From the NCBI GenBank assembly GCA_964530225.1, contig CAZHBA010000014.1:1-19756 (forward strand): DNA of 19,756 nucleotides. The letters are read 5' to 3'. Origin of the DNA: CAZHBA01 sp964530225. GTDB lineage: Bacteria; Pseudomonadota; Alphaproteobacteria; UBA6615. Positions 1 to 6,787 of this stretch are shown here, piece by piece; the first letter of the stretch is position 1; each line of letters opens with the position of its first letter. Both the position numbers and the translations under genes were made by a program. The notes below the pieces were generated by a model. It did no database searches and was not told where the DNA came from. It was given only the letters and a program-made list of their open reading frames with translations.

Positions 1-96
1 GACCGGTTTACTATCGCCTCTTATCGTCCTTGCAACTACCGATCGCCTCAGTGGTTCCGAGCGATCAATTCCTCATGCCGGTTACGGCAGTTTGGC

Positions 97-124
97 GGGT
101 GTGACGCGCGGTAAACGTCACCCC
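97..124 (-). terminator. Weak hairpin downstream of the amidohydrolase gene
   Basis: GTGACG at 101-106 pairs with CGTCAC at 116-121 across a 9-nt loop, and GGG/CCC extend the stem past a one-base bulge. It lies about 20 nt beyond the minus-strand stop codon of the amidohydrolase gene, where a terminator would be expected. There is no T-tract after it in the minus-strand direction, so an intrinsic terminator is only possible. I see no gene in positions 1-142. Confidence 0.25.
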
Positions 125-142
125 GGGTCATCACCGCCCAGC

Positions 143-1369
143 CTACTCCGCTGCTTTCGCCTGGTACTTCGCCGGAATATCTAGGTTAAAGATGCGTGCC
201 GCGTTATAGCCCAGGATATTGCGCTTGGCAGTCTCGTCGAGAAATGGCAGGTCCCAGATCGTCGACGGCAGGTCGAAATCCCAGTGCGGCCAGTCGGAAG
301 CGTATAACAACTGTGTTTTGGCATTGATAGCTTCCATGGTCGCCGCCAGTAATTTCTCGCTTGTACGTTCCATCGGCTGCGAAGTGAAATACATCTCGCG
401 GATATATTCGCTCGGCAGACGCTTCAACAACGGCGCCTCGGACGAGCGCATAAGGTATTCGTTATCGAGACGCTGCATGATGAAGGGCAGCCAGGCCAGC
501 CCGCTTTCGATCCATAGAACATTGAGCTTGGGAAACCGCTCTGGCAGCCCGTTGATCACCCAGTTGGTTAAGTGCACCAGATTGCACAACACGAACGAGA
601 TGGCGTGCATCGAGAGGAAGCGGTTGAGTTGCGAGGTGTATTCGTCCTGCCAATTCAGGTGCGAATGGAAGCCGAGCACCTGGCCGGTTTCCTCGAGCAT
701 GCTGTAAAGGCGCATATATTCGTTAGCATGCACCGGTTTGTGGCGCGACGAAGTGATGAGAAAGCCGGCGACCCCCGGCTTGCCGAGAAACCGTTTCACC
801 GTCTCTTCAGCGTCGGTGGGCGAGTTGAACGGCAGATAGAGCATCGCCTTCACCTGCGGATCGGACGGCAATACATGCTCGACCAGCCAGCGATTATAGG
901 CATTTGCCAGGTGGATTTCCATCTCCTTCACCGGATGCATGCCAAGGAACAGCAATGCGTTGGGGAACATCACCTGACAGTCGAGACTCATCTGGCCGAT
1001 GCAACGGCGCGACAGTTCGATCGCGCGCGGCACGTCGCTTTCTTCGATCTGCTCCTTCAGGCCCTGCCCGTGAGGAATGCGACCCCACACATTCTGCCAC
1101 TGCAGCCCTGGTGCGCCATTCAGGAAAGCGCCGCGCCTACTGCCGTCGCCAAAGGCGGAAGCGGCCTCGCGGATAACCGGATCGTCGATATATTCGGTCA
1201 CTTGCGGCCAACTCCGACCGTCATCGATGTGGGAATCGATATCAACGATGAAGACATCGTCGAAGCCGCGCCGGTCGGCCTGCTGGCGCGCATGGGCGAG
1301 AATCTCGCGGCTGTCAGTCCAGTCATCGATTTGTGAGAGGTCGCGGGGCATGCCGCCAATTGTAGCCAT
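143..1369 (-). CDS. Amidohydrolase family protein (ACMSD/COG2159-like TIM barrel)
   Basis: This 408-residue protein looks like an amidohydrolase-2 family metal-dependent hydrolase or decarboxylase (relatives include ACMSD and gamma-resorcylate decarboxylase). Visible signatures are D43-I-D45-S-H47 near the N-terminus in place of the classical HxH, H235-S-H237 in the barrel, the W-I-E288-S-G stretch, and the C-terminal S-D359-W-P-H362 motif typical of the family. The reading frame stays open upstream to 1429, but the ATG at 1369 is preferred because an AGGAG lies 10 nt upstream; the extra N-terminal residues would overlap the preceding gene. It is the last gene of a minus-strand series: SDR, Rieske ferredoxin, a 103-residue protein, then this gene after a 26-nt gap. 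By analogy it could decarboxylate or hydrolyse a ring-derived intermediate, but the substrate is unknown. The family call is firm; the reaction is not. Confidence 0.85.
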   Translation of the reverse strand: MATIGGMPRDLSQIDDWTDSREILAHARQQADRRGFDDVFIVDIDSHIDDGRSWPQVTEYIDDPVIREAASAFGDGSRRGAFLNGAPGLQWQNVWGRIPHGQGLKEQIEESDVPRAIELSRRCIGQMSLDCQVMFPNALLFLGMHPVKEMEIHLANAYNRWLVEHVLPSDPQVKAMLYLPFNSPTDAEETVKRFLGKPGVAGFLITSSRHKPVHANEYMRLYSMLEETGQVLGFHSHLNWQDEYTSQLNRFLSMHAISFVLCNLVHLTNWVINGLPERFPKLNVLWIESGLAWLPFIMQRLDNEYLMRSSEAPLLKRLPSEYIREMYFTSQPMERTSEKLLAATMEAINAKTQLLYASDWPHWDFDLPSTIWDLPFLDETAKRNILGYNAARIFNLDIPAKYQAKAAE

Positions 1370-1395
1370 TTCCTGAGGTCTCCTGTGGCGGATGC

Positions 1396-1707
1396 CTAGT
1401 TCGTATCCGGCCGTGGCCGGGTCGACCACATTGCGAGATCGAAGGTGTTTAGATTGACCGCGCGCAGCAGGTCGGTGACGGTTACCGCCACGTCGGTCGC
1501 GGTTGCCGCGTCGGGGCTGGTCAGCGGTGGAAAATAGCGGTTCTCCTGCTCGGTTTTACATGCGAATAGACGGATGCCGGCGGTTAGCAGGCATTGCACC
1601 GCAAGATCGGAAATCTCGGCCGTGGCATCGTCGGCCAGTGCCACTTCCGCCGCTTCCATGGCCACTGTCGCCGCTGCTTCGATTGCTTGCGCTTCAGATC
1701 CGGACAT
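1396..1707 (-). CDS. Small uncharacterised protein between Rieske and amidohydrolase genes
   Basis: I do not recognise this 103-residue protein. It begins MSGSEAQAIE, has an Ala-rich acidic N-terminal half likely to form helices, two cysteines (one in QCLLTAG, one in FACKTE), and a Pro/Arg-rich C-terminus. There is no signal peptide or membrane segment. The ATG at 1707 is chosen because GGAG lies 6 nt upstream; the frame extends to 1761 but that would overlap the Rieske gene much further. With this start it overlaps the Rieske gene by 14 nt, which suggests translational coupling and a linked function. It could be an accessory or structural partner of the oxidative enzymes, but that is inference from position only. 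Confidence 0.6.
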   Translation of the reverse strand: MSGSEAQAIEAAATVAMEAAEVALADDATAEISDLAVQCLLTAGIRLFACKTEQENRYFPPLTSPDAATATDVAVTVTDLLRAVNLNTFDLAMWSTRPRPDTN

Positions 1708-2059
1708 AGACCGCTCCATCGCGTAGTTCGACCTCGAATCCCTTGAGCTGTGTATCGACATTGCCTGGATGGAGCCCGGTCCTAATGTTGAATTCGAAAC
1801 CGTGCCAGGGGCAGACGATATGCACGTCTTCCTCGACGTAGCGGTAGCCTTTGCTACGCTTATCCGTTTCGAGCACTTCGTCGACCCGGTTCATGATCTT
1901 ACCTTGGCAAATCGGTCCGCCCATATGGGGGCAATTGCTCTCCCAGGCATAAAATTCGTCACCGAGGCGGAATACGCCAATTTCCACGTCCTCATCAATC
2001 ACGACCTTGCGGTCGCGGTCGGCGATCTCGTCGACCTGCGCTACATAGACCTCCCGCAC
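1694..2059 (-). CDS. Rieske [2Fe-2S] ferredoxin-like protein
   Basis: A 121-residue single-domain Rieske protein. Ligand motifs are C43-P-H45 and C83-P-W-H86, followed by GFEFNIRTG as in Rieske folds. H45 and C83 are separated by 37 residues, clearly more than the roughly 16-17 of ordinary BphF-type ferredoxins; the insertion carries an extra Cys51 and a charged stretch. The likely role is electron transfer to, or association with, an oxygenase. The start is a GTG at 2059 with AGGGG about 9 nt upstream. It sits 37 nt downstream of the SDR gene and overlaps the next gene by 14 nt, so it is part of the same minus-strand transcription unit. Soluble cytoplasmic; no leader peptide is visible. Confidence 0.85.
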   Translation of the reverse strand: MREVYVAQVDEIADRDRKVVIDEDVEIGVFRLGDEFYAWESNCPHMGGPICQGKIMNRVDEVLETDKRSKGYRYVEEDVHIVCPWHGFEFNIRTGLHPGNVDTQLKGFEVELRDGAVYVRI

Positions 2060-2096
2060 TGCACTGATCCCCTGCTTCCCCGTTTTTCTTTTATAT

Positions 2097-2879
2097 TTAC
2101 CCTGCCATTATCCCGTGGTCCACAACGACTTCCGAGCCTGTCATATAGAACGAGTTATCGGACGCCAGAAAGACAATGACATTCGCCACGTCTTCCGGCC
2201 GGCCCAGCTTGCCACCAGGTACGCGGGCGGCAGCACGGGTTACCGGATCGGTCGACGCCTTGGGATCGTTCGACAGTGCAACGTCTTCGGCCAGCTTGGA
2301 CCAGATCGCCGTGTCGATAATCCCCGGATGGACTGAATTGACACGTACCGGCCACCCGGACCGCGCACACTCCAGCGCCGCCGACTTAGATAACAGGCGC
2401 ACCGCCCCTTTGGTCGCGCTGTAGCAGCCTAGCCCAACGGCGTTGCTCTTAAGGCCAGCAATCGATGACAGGTTGACGATCGACTCGCCGCCGCAATCGC
2501 GGATCGCCGGGATGGCGAACTTTACGCCCAGGAAAACGCCCTCGACGTTGACCACCTGCTGCAGGCGCCATTCCTCAAGCGTTGTCTCCACTATCGGCTT
2601 GCTAATGGCGATCCCAGCATTGTTCACTAGCACATGCAGACCGCCCAACTCCGCCACCGTTTCGTCGATAACGGACTGCCAGCGGTCTTCGTCTATAACG
2701 TCCTGGATTTTGAATACTGCGGCGTCGCCAATGAGGCTCACGGTTTCACGCCCGCCCGCCGCGTCGATATCGGTTACTACGACCTGCGCCCCTTCGGCCG
2801 CCAGCGCTTGGGCCGTCGCCCGGCCTATTCCCGAACTGCCACCGGTTACCAAAGCTATCTTACCATCTACCTGTCCCAT
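2097..2879 (-). CDS. SDR family NAD-dependent oxidoreductase
   Basis: A 260-residue classical short-chain dehydrogenase/reductase. It has the cofactor loop T12-G-G-S-S-G-I-G19, Asp37 at the end of beta-2 (NAD rather than NADP preference expected), N86-N-A-G89, and the catalytic set N111, S139, Y153 and K157. The frame is open to 2984, but the ATG at 2879 is chosen because a perfect AGGAGG lies 6 nt upstream and the SDR homology starts immediately after it. It is the first gene of the minus-strand series (SDR, Rieske, small protein, amidohydrolase). The likely reaction is oxidation of an alcohol or dihydrodiol-like intermediate; the substrate cannot be inferred. Confidence 0.92.
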   Translation of the reverse strand: MGQVDGKIALVTGGSSGIGRATAQALAAEGAQVVVTDIDAAGGRETVSLIGDAAVFKIQDVIDEDRWQSVIDETVAELGGLHVLVNNAGIAISKPIVETTLEEWRLQQVVNVEGVFLGVKFAIPAIRDCGGESIVNLSSIAGLKSNAVGLGCYSATKGAVRLLSKSAALECARSGWPVRVNSVHPGIIDTAIWSKLAEDVALSNDPKASTDPVTRAAARVPGGKLGRPEDVANVIVFLASDNSFYMTGSEVVVDHGIMAG

Positions 2880-3022
2880 CGGTGTCCTCCTCCAACCATA
2901 TCCGTTTCGCCGCTTGCGTCGCCGTGCATTATCGGTGAGCATATGCGCTACGAAAACCCGGCGGGCAGCGTGATAGCTACCCATTTTCTTTCCAGGACTA
3001 CACGAGGATACAGGTGTAATTA

Positions 3023-3038
3023 TTTGTTTATAAACAAA
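3023..3038. promoter_or_regulatory. Perfect 16-bp palindrome, candidate operator of the divergent promoter
   Basis: TTTGTTTATAAACAAA is perfectly self-complementary. It lies in the 176-nt divergent intergenic region, ending 17 nt before the GTG start of the LLM monooxygenase, in an AT-rich patch that contrasts with the GC-rich genes around it. A dimeric repressor (TetR, GntR or MarR type) is the usual reader of such sites, and at this position it would overlap the promoter or leader of the plus-strand genes. No regulator gene is adjacent, so the protein that reads it is unknown. Confidence 0.55.
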
Positions 3039-3055
3039 AATAACGGAGCGAGCGC

Positions 3056-4366
3056 GTGAAGCATTGCTGGTTCCATCTCATGCCCTACACCGAATTACCC
3101 GACGATTTCAGGGATAATCACGAGTCTGTCTGGGTCGATATCGATTCGCGCCTGTTCGATCCTCAGCGCGCCCACCACATGTACAACGACTTCCTCGACG
3201 AGATGGAATTCGCCGCCGATATGGGCTTCGACGCCATTTGCGTGAACGAGCACCACAATAACGGTTACGGTCTAATGCCGTCACCCAACATCATGCTGGC
3301 CTCGCTAGCCCGCCGCGCCAATCCCGATACGGCGTTGTGCGTCCTCGGCAATTCGATCGCGCTGTACGACCCGCCGACCCGCGTCGCCGAAGAAATGGCG
3401 ATGCTCGATTGCATCTCCGGCGGCCGTCTGATCGCCGGCTTTCCTGTCGGTTCGCCCATGGACACCTGCTACGCCTACGGCCAGAACCCATCGCAATTGC
3501 GCGAACGTTACTACGAGGCGCATAATTTTATCACCAAGGCGTGGACCGAGGCAGACCCGTTCGCCTTCAACGGCCGCTACAACCAGCAGCGCTATGTCAA
3601 CATCTGGCCACGCCCGATACAGAAACCGCACCCGCCAATTTGGGTGCCCGGCGGCGGCTCGATCGAGACCTGGCACTGGTGCGCGGAGATGGACTACGTC
3701 TACTGCTACCTGTCCTACTACGGCTTCAAGGCGGCGCGAGCCACTATGCAGGGCTTCTGGGATGAGATGGGCCGGCTGGAGAAAGATCGTAACCCTTACC
3801 GCGCTGGCTTCCTGCAGTTCGTCGGTGTCGCCGAAACCGAAGAGCAGGCGTGGGAGCTCTACCGCGAGCCGGCGGAATACTTCTACGACCGCTGCCTGCG
3901 CGTTAGTGCGCGCTACGCCAACCCGCCAGGCTACGTCACCGAGGCGACCCAGCGTGCCGGCATCGAAAGCCAGGTCGCGGCCGTCGCCACCGGTGGCCCT
4001 GATTCGGCAGAGCAAACAAGCGCCCGGCCTGGTATTCAGAAGGCCGGCATAATCGACAAGAGCGCCCGCGAGATGAAAGCCATCGTCGAGAACGGCTATG
4101 TCATTATCGGCACGCCGGACCAGGTCGCCGAACAACTGCGCGATGTCATCCAGGATCTGCGCTTTGGTCACCTGATGCTGCTGCAGCAGTTCGGTAACAT
4201 GAGCAAGGAACTCGCCAACTACAACACGCGGCTTTACGCCGAGCAGGTGAAGCCGCAGTTGGCCAATCTCTGGTCCGACTGGGAAGACCATTGGTGGCCG
4301 GCGCCAATGGCCAGCGCCGAGCGAGCGAAGCCAGACCGTGCCGTCATGGCGGCCGCCGCCGAATAA
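3056..4366 (+). CDS. LLM class flavin-dependent oxidoreductase (luciferase-like monooxygenase)
   Basis: A 436-residue protein of the bacterial-luciferase-like superfamily, which uses reduced flavin and O2 to hydroxylate or cleave organic substrates. Visible hallmarks are the N-terminal HLMPY strand, the N64-E-H-H-N stretch, NSIALYDPPTRVAEEMAMLD with the following ISGGR phosphate-binding turn, and PHPPIWVPGGG before the C-terminal half. The C-terminus ends in an Ala-rich tail. The start is GTG at 3056 with GGAG 7 nt upstream. It is the first plus-strand gene of the divergent cluster and is followed 50 nt later by an alpha/beta hydrolase. No flavin reductase is encoded in the window, so reduced flavin must come from elsewhere. 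The superfamily call is firm; the substrate is unknown. Confidence 0.92.
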   Translation: MKHCWFHLMPYTELPDDFRDNHESVWVDIDSRLFDPQRAHHMYNDFLDEMEFAADMGFDAICVNEHHNNGYGLMPSPNIMLASLARRANPDTALCVLGNSIALYDPPTRVAEEMAMLDCISGGRLIAGFPVGSPMDTCYAYGQNPSQLRERYYEAHNFITKAWTEADPFAFNGRYNQQRYVNIWPRPIQKPHPPIWVPGGGSIETWHWCAEMDYVYCYLSYYGFKAARATMQGFWDEMGRLEKDRNPYRAGFLQFVGVAETEEQAWELYREPAEYFYDRCLRVSARYANPPGYVTEATQRAGIESQVAAVATGGPDSAEQTSARPGIQKAGIIDKSAREMKAIVENGYVIIGTPDQVAEQLRDVIQDLRFGHLMLLQQFGNMSKELANYNTRLYAEQVKPQLANLWSDWEDHWWPAPMASAERAKPDRAVMAAAAE

Positions 4367-4416
4367 ACCACCCGCCGACCGCGACCGGTGTGGCAACAAC
4401 AATAAGGGCGGAGACC

Positions 4417-5196
4417 ATGCCAACGCTTGCGGTATCCCACGTCGATGTAAACGGTCACGCCTGCCGCGTGTGGACCAAGGGAAACGGTCAGCGGATTGGT
4501 TTTCTCGCCGGCTTCGGCGGCCTGCCGAAATGGATTCCATTCCTCGACCTATTGGCGGAAAGCTACGAGGTTGTGGTGCCGTCGATCCCCGGCTTTCCCG
4601 GCGCCACCGGGCACGCCACCTGCGACACCCATCTCGATTGGGTAATGGCCATCCGCGACCTGTTGGGCGGCGCAAAACTACTCGGCGGCGCACCAATAAT
4701 CGGCTCCGGACCGGGCGGTTCGCTGGCGGCGGAAATGGCGGCATTCTGGCCGAGAGAGGTCGACCGGCTGGTGTTGATTTCGCCGTGGGGCCTGTTTTCC
4801 GAGAGCAAACCCATGGCCGACCCGTGGGCGCGCCGCCCCCATGAGGTGGGTCCGCTTCTGTGCGCAACGCCGGAGCACTGGACCGACTTAAAAACTGAGC
4901 CCAAGAGCGCTAATTCCATCGAGTGGCCGATCGAACAGAACAGGGCGCTGGAAGCCAGTGCGCGCATCTTCTGGCCCCTGGGCAATACCGGTTTAAGCAA
5001 GCGGCTAAGCCATATCGCTTGCCCTACCTTGCTCATCTATGGCAACGCGGACCAAGTGATTCCGCAGAGCTACATGGATACTTTTAGCGACGGCGTGAGT
5101 GGCGAGGTGCGCGTGGAAGCGATCGCCGGCGCCGGCCATTTGGCAGAACTGGATCAGCCACAATCGGTCGCCGACGCCATTCGAAGCTTTATCTAG
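4417..5196 (+). CDS. Alpha/beta-hydrolase-fold protein with Gly at the nucleophile position
   Basis: A 259-residue alpha/beta-hydrolase-fold protein. The fold markers are the oxyanion strand FLAGFGG (29-35), the PSIPGFPG loop, a nucleophile elbow, Y208-G-N-A-D212 supplying the acid, and G240-H241 supplying the histidine. The elbow reads G96-S-G98-P-G100, where the family pattern is G-x-Ser-x-G. Residue 98, the usual Ser/Cys/Asp nucleophile, is encoded by GGA (Gly), and Ser97 is one position early. The protein may therefore be a non-hydrolytic member (lyase, binding protein or cofactor-less catalyst) or use a displaced Ser. The ATG at 4417 is chosen because AAGGG and GGAG lie just upstream; the earlier open frame overlaps the LLM gene and has no homology. 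It is likely co-transcribed with the monooxygenase. Confidence 0.85.
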   Translation: MPTLAVSHVDVNGHACRVWTKGNGQRIGFLAGFGGLPKWIPFLDLLAESYEVVVPSIPGFPGATGHATCDTHLDWVMAIRDLLGGAKLLGGAPIIGSGPGGSLAAEMAAFWPREVDRLVLISPWGLFSESKPMADPWARRPHEVGPLLCATPEHWTDLKTEPKSANSIEWPIEQNRALEASARIFWPLGNTGLSKRLSHIACPTLLIYGNADQVIPQSYMDTFSDGVSGEVRVEAIAGAGHLAELDQPQSVADAIRSFI

Positions 5197-5221
5197 TTAG
5201 CGCTGCTGTAGCCACCAAACA

Positions 5222-5295
5222 ACAACACCTCATCCCGAACCTGTCGAAGGATCAAGGTGTTGTAGGACTCACACTTCAACAAGCTCAGTATGAGG
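5222..5295. repeat. REP-like composite palindrome between convergent genes
   Basis: Two overlapping inverted repeats fill the gap between the convergent hydrolase and dehydrogenase genes. CCTCAT...GAAG (5228-5249) pairs with CTTC...ATGAGG (5274-5295), matching at about 16 of 22 positions. Inside it ACAACACCT (5222-5230) pairs perfectly with AGGTGTTGT (5255-5263). The outer arms resemble the CCTCATGCTGAGCTTGTCGAAG type of dispersed intergenic palindrome known from alphaproteobacterial genomes. It may serve as a bidirectional transcription end. Confidence 0.6.
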
Positions 5296-5298
5296 CTG

Positions 5299-6183
5299 TT
5301 AGTAGCCGCCGCTGAAATTCACATCGCACCAGCTCTCCCAAAGCTTGGCCAGCGCGGCGTAGTCGAGGTCGCTCATGCCTTCGCTTTCGGCGATCTCGTA
5401 GGGTGTGTGCGCCGCCAGCATAGCAAACAGGGGCACGCCGCAATCCCGCGCCGTCTCCAGCGCCAGCATCGAATCCTTGCGTGCGTTGGCGACCGACATG
5501 CCGCCTTCGTAGTCGCCGCCCATAATGCGTTCCCGGAAGCGGTGCTGCAGCGGCCGTGTAACGCCATCGGCGCCGCCGAGGATGTCGGCCAGTACATCGA
5601 GGGGAACGCCGAGCTTGTTGGCCATGGCGCCAGCCTCGATCAGTACCACCATCAACGCATGCATAACCGCGTTGTTGACCACCTTGGCGCTGCTGCCGGT
5701 GCCGATCGGCCCGAGATGATGGATCGTCTTGGCGACTAGTTCGAGCACCGGGCGCGCCTTCGCCACCGCGCCGTCAGCGCCACCGACCAGCCAGGTGACC
5801 TGACCGGCCGCAATCGCCTGCACGCCACTGCCCACCGCCGCATCGATGAAGGCGATCCCGGCACCTTCGCACAACACGCCGAGTTCTCGGGCGGTGTTGG
5901 GCGTCACCGTGCTGGTCTCAACAATCAACTTCGGTGGCCGCGCGCAACCAATAAGTTCGGTCACTACGGCCTTCGACACTTCCGGCCGGGGCAGCGACAG
6001 CAGGACTATCTCGGCACGTTCGGCCACCTCTCCCGCAGATCCCACCCACTCCAATTCAAGATTGGCAACCACTTCGCGCCGCGCCGGGTTGACATCGTAT
6101 CCAGCCAACGGACGTTGACCCGAAAATACGCTAGCCAGCGCCGATCCAGCGTTGCCAAGCCCGATTAGGCCAACGGTACTCAT
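5299..6183 (-). CDS. NAD(P)-dependent oxidoreductase, beta-hydroxyacid dehydrogenase family
   Basis: A 294-residue member of the 3-hydroxyisobutyrate / 6-phosphogluconate dehydrogenase superfamily. The Rossmann motif is G8-L-G-N-A-G13 with Asp30 at the end of beta-2 (NAD preference). The substrate-binding segment ETSTVTPNT (89-97) and the D114-A-A-V-G-S-G loop follow, and the catalytic K167-V-V-N-N171 is in place. Length is normal. The ATG at 6183 is 6 nt after the stop codon of the cupin gene upstream, so the two are almost certainly co-transcribed and translationally coupled; the site itself has only a weak GAG. It probably oxidises a small beta-hydroxy acid or reduces a semialdehyde; the substrate is unknown. 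Confidence 0.9.
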   Translation of the reverse strand: MSTVGLIGLGNAGSALASVFSGQRPLAGYDVNPARREVVANLELEWVGSAGEVAERAEIVLLSLPRPEVSKAVVTELIGCARPPKLIVETSTVTPNTARELGVLCEGAGIAFIDAAVGSGVQAIAAGQVTWLVGGADGAVAKARPVLELVAKTIHHLGPIGTGSSAKVVNNAVMHALMVVLIEAGAMANKLGVPLDVLADILGGADGVTRPLQHRFRERIMGGDYEGGMSVANARKDSMLALETARDCGVPLFAMLAAHTPYEIAESEGMSDLDYAALAKLWESWCDVNFSGGY

Positions 6184-6189
6184 AGGTAA

Positions 6190-6546
6190 TTACTCGACGC
6201 CGTAGGGATTGTTGGCCAGGGCCGGAAACAGGTCGGTGCGTGGTGGTGAGAAGAATTCGACGATCTCGCAATCCTCGCGGTACCACACCTCGTGGTCGAC
6301 GCCACCGGGAATAACTAGAACCGTACCGGCCTCGCATGTCTTCTCCTCGCCCGTACCAAGTACGTAGTCCAGCTTGCCTTTCACCAGCCAAGTGATCTGC
6401 TCGTTGGGATGGGAGTGAGCAGGCACGCGGCTACCAGCATCGATATTGGCCCACAGCACCATCGACTGTTCGCCCGCCAATATTTGCAGTTTGCCAATAT
6501 TACGCTCGTGAACCGGTATGTCTGCAACCTGGTGGAAGTTGGACAT
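6190..6546 (-). CDS. Single-domain cupin protein
   Basis: A 118-residue small beta-barrel cupin. Metal-ligand motif 1 is H44-S-H46-P-N-E49 followed by the conserved Gly at 57. Motif 2 is PGGVDHEVW with H85. Such proteins are either small dioxygenases/isomerases or ligand-sensing domains; this one has no DNA-binding region. The ATG at 6546 has AGGAA about 8 nt upstream. It directly precedes the dehydrogenase gene with a 6-nt gap, so it probably acts on the same metabolite. The C-terminus ends NNPYGVE. Confidence 0.88.
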   Translation of the reverse strand: MSNFHQVADIPVHERNIGKLQILAGEQSMVLWANIDAGSRVPAHSHPNEQITWLVKGKLDYVLGTGEEKTCEAGTVLVIPGGVDHEVWYREDCEIVEFFSPPRTDLFPALANNPYGVE

Positions 6547-6611
6547 GGCTATTTTCCTTTCTTGTTAGTGCGCCGTTGGATCATTGTTACACCATCGAAC
6601 CGGGTGGATAA

Positions 6612-6621
6612 GGGGGGGGGG
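6612..6621 (+). repeat. Run of ten G residues before a truncated SDR gene
   Basis: An uninterrupted G10 tract ends 4 nt before the ATG of the SDR stub. Such homopolymers slip easily, and this one overlaps the ribosome-binding region. Because the downstream gene is already truncated, the tract may be a relic rather than an active switch. Confidence 0.7.
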
Positions 6622-6625
6622 AAGT

Positions 6626-6787
6626 ATGCGCTTGGAAAACCGGGTGGCGTTCGTCACTGGCGGATCGGGCGGCATCGGCATGGCGACCGCCAAACGGTTC
6701 ATCGCCGAAGGTGCGAACGTCGTGGCCGCCGATGTACCTGCTATGAGAACAGGTGTGACCGTGCTTCCTTGGTGGCGTCTTCCATAG
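6626..6787 (+). pseudogene. N-terminal stub of an SDR dehydrogenase, truncated
   Basis: The frame starts with a textbook SDR N-terminus: MRLENRVAFVTGG, then SGGIGMATAKRF and VVAADV at the end of beta-2, about 37 residues. After roughly position 6737 the similarity stops and the frame runs on for 16 unrelated residues to a TAG at 6785, antisense to the 3' end of the polysaccharide deacetylase gene. The NNAG, Ser, Tyr and Lys active-site regions are missing, so it cannot be a working enzyme. The break lies within a few bases of the deacetylase stop codon (6741), which points to a deletion or rearrangement joining two unrelated segments here. Confidence 0.8.

Noticed and set aside
572..1336. A 254-codon open frame on the plus strand opposite the amidohydrolase
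   Set aside because: Antisense shadow of a gene with clear family motifs; its His/Arg-rich product resembles no family.
2880..2984. N-terminal extension of the SDR gene to an upstream start
   Set aside because: The added residues are Arg-rich and non-homologous, and the AGGAGG site immediately before 2879 decides the start.
4291..4416. N-terminal extension of the alpha/beta hydrolase into the LLM gene
   Set aside because: It would overlap the LLM gene in another frame with no homology, while the ATG at 4417 has purine-rich sites upstream.
3305..4867. A 520-codon open frame on the minus strand opposite the LLM and hydrolase genes
   Set aside because: It is antisense to two well-supported genes, is rich in Arg, Gly and Pro as expected of a mirror of GC-rich codons, has no recognisable domain, and has no convincing ribosome-binding site.
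6736..6754. Small inverted repeat ACCTG/CAGGT at the SDR-deacetylase junction
   Set aside because: A 5-bp stem with a 9-nt loop is too short to distinguish from chance, so I did not call it a recombination site or terminator.
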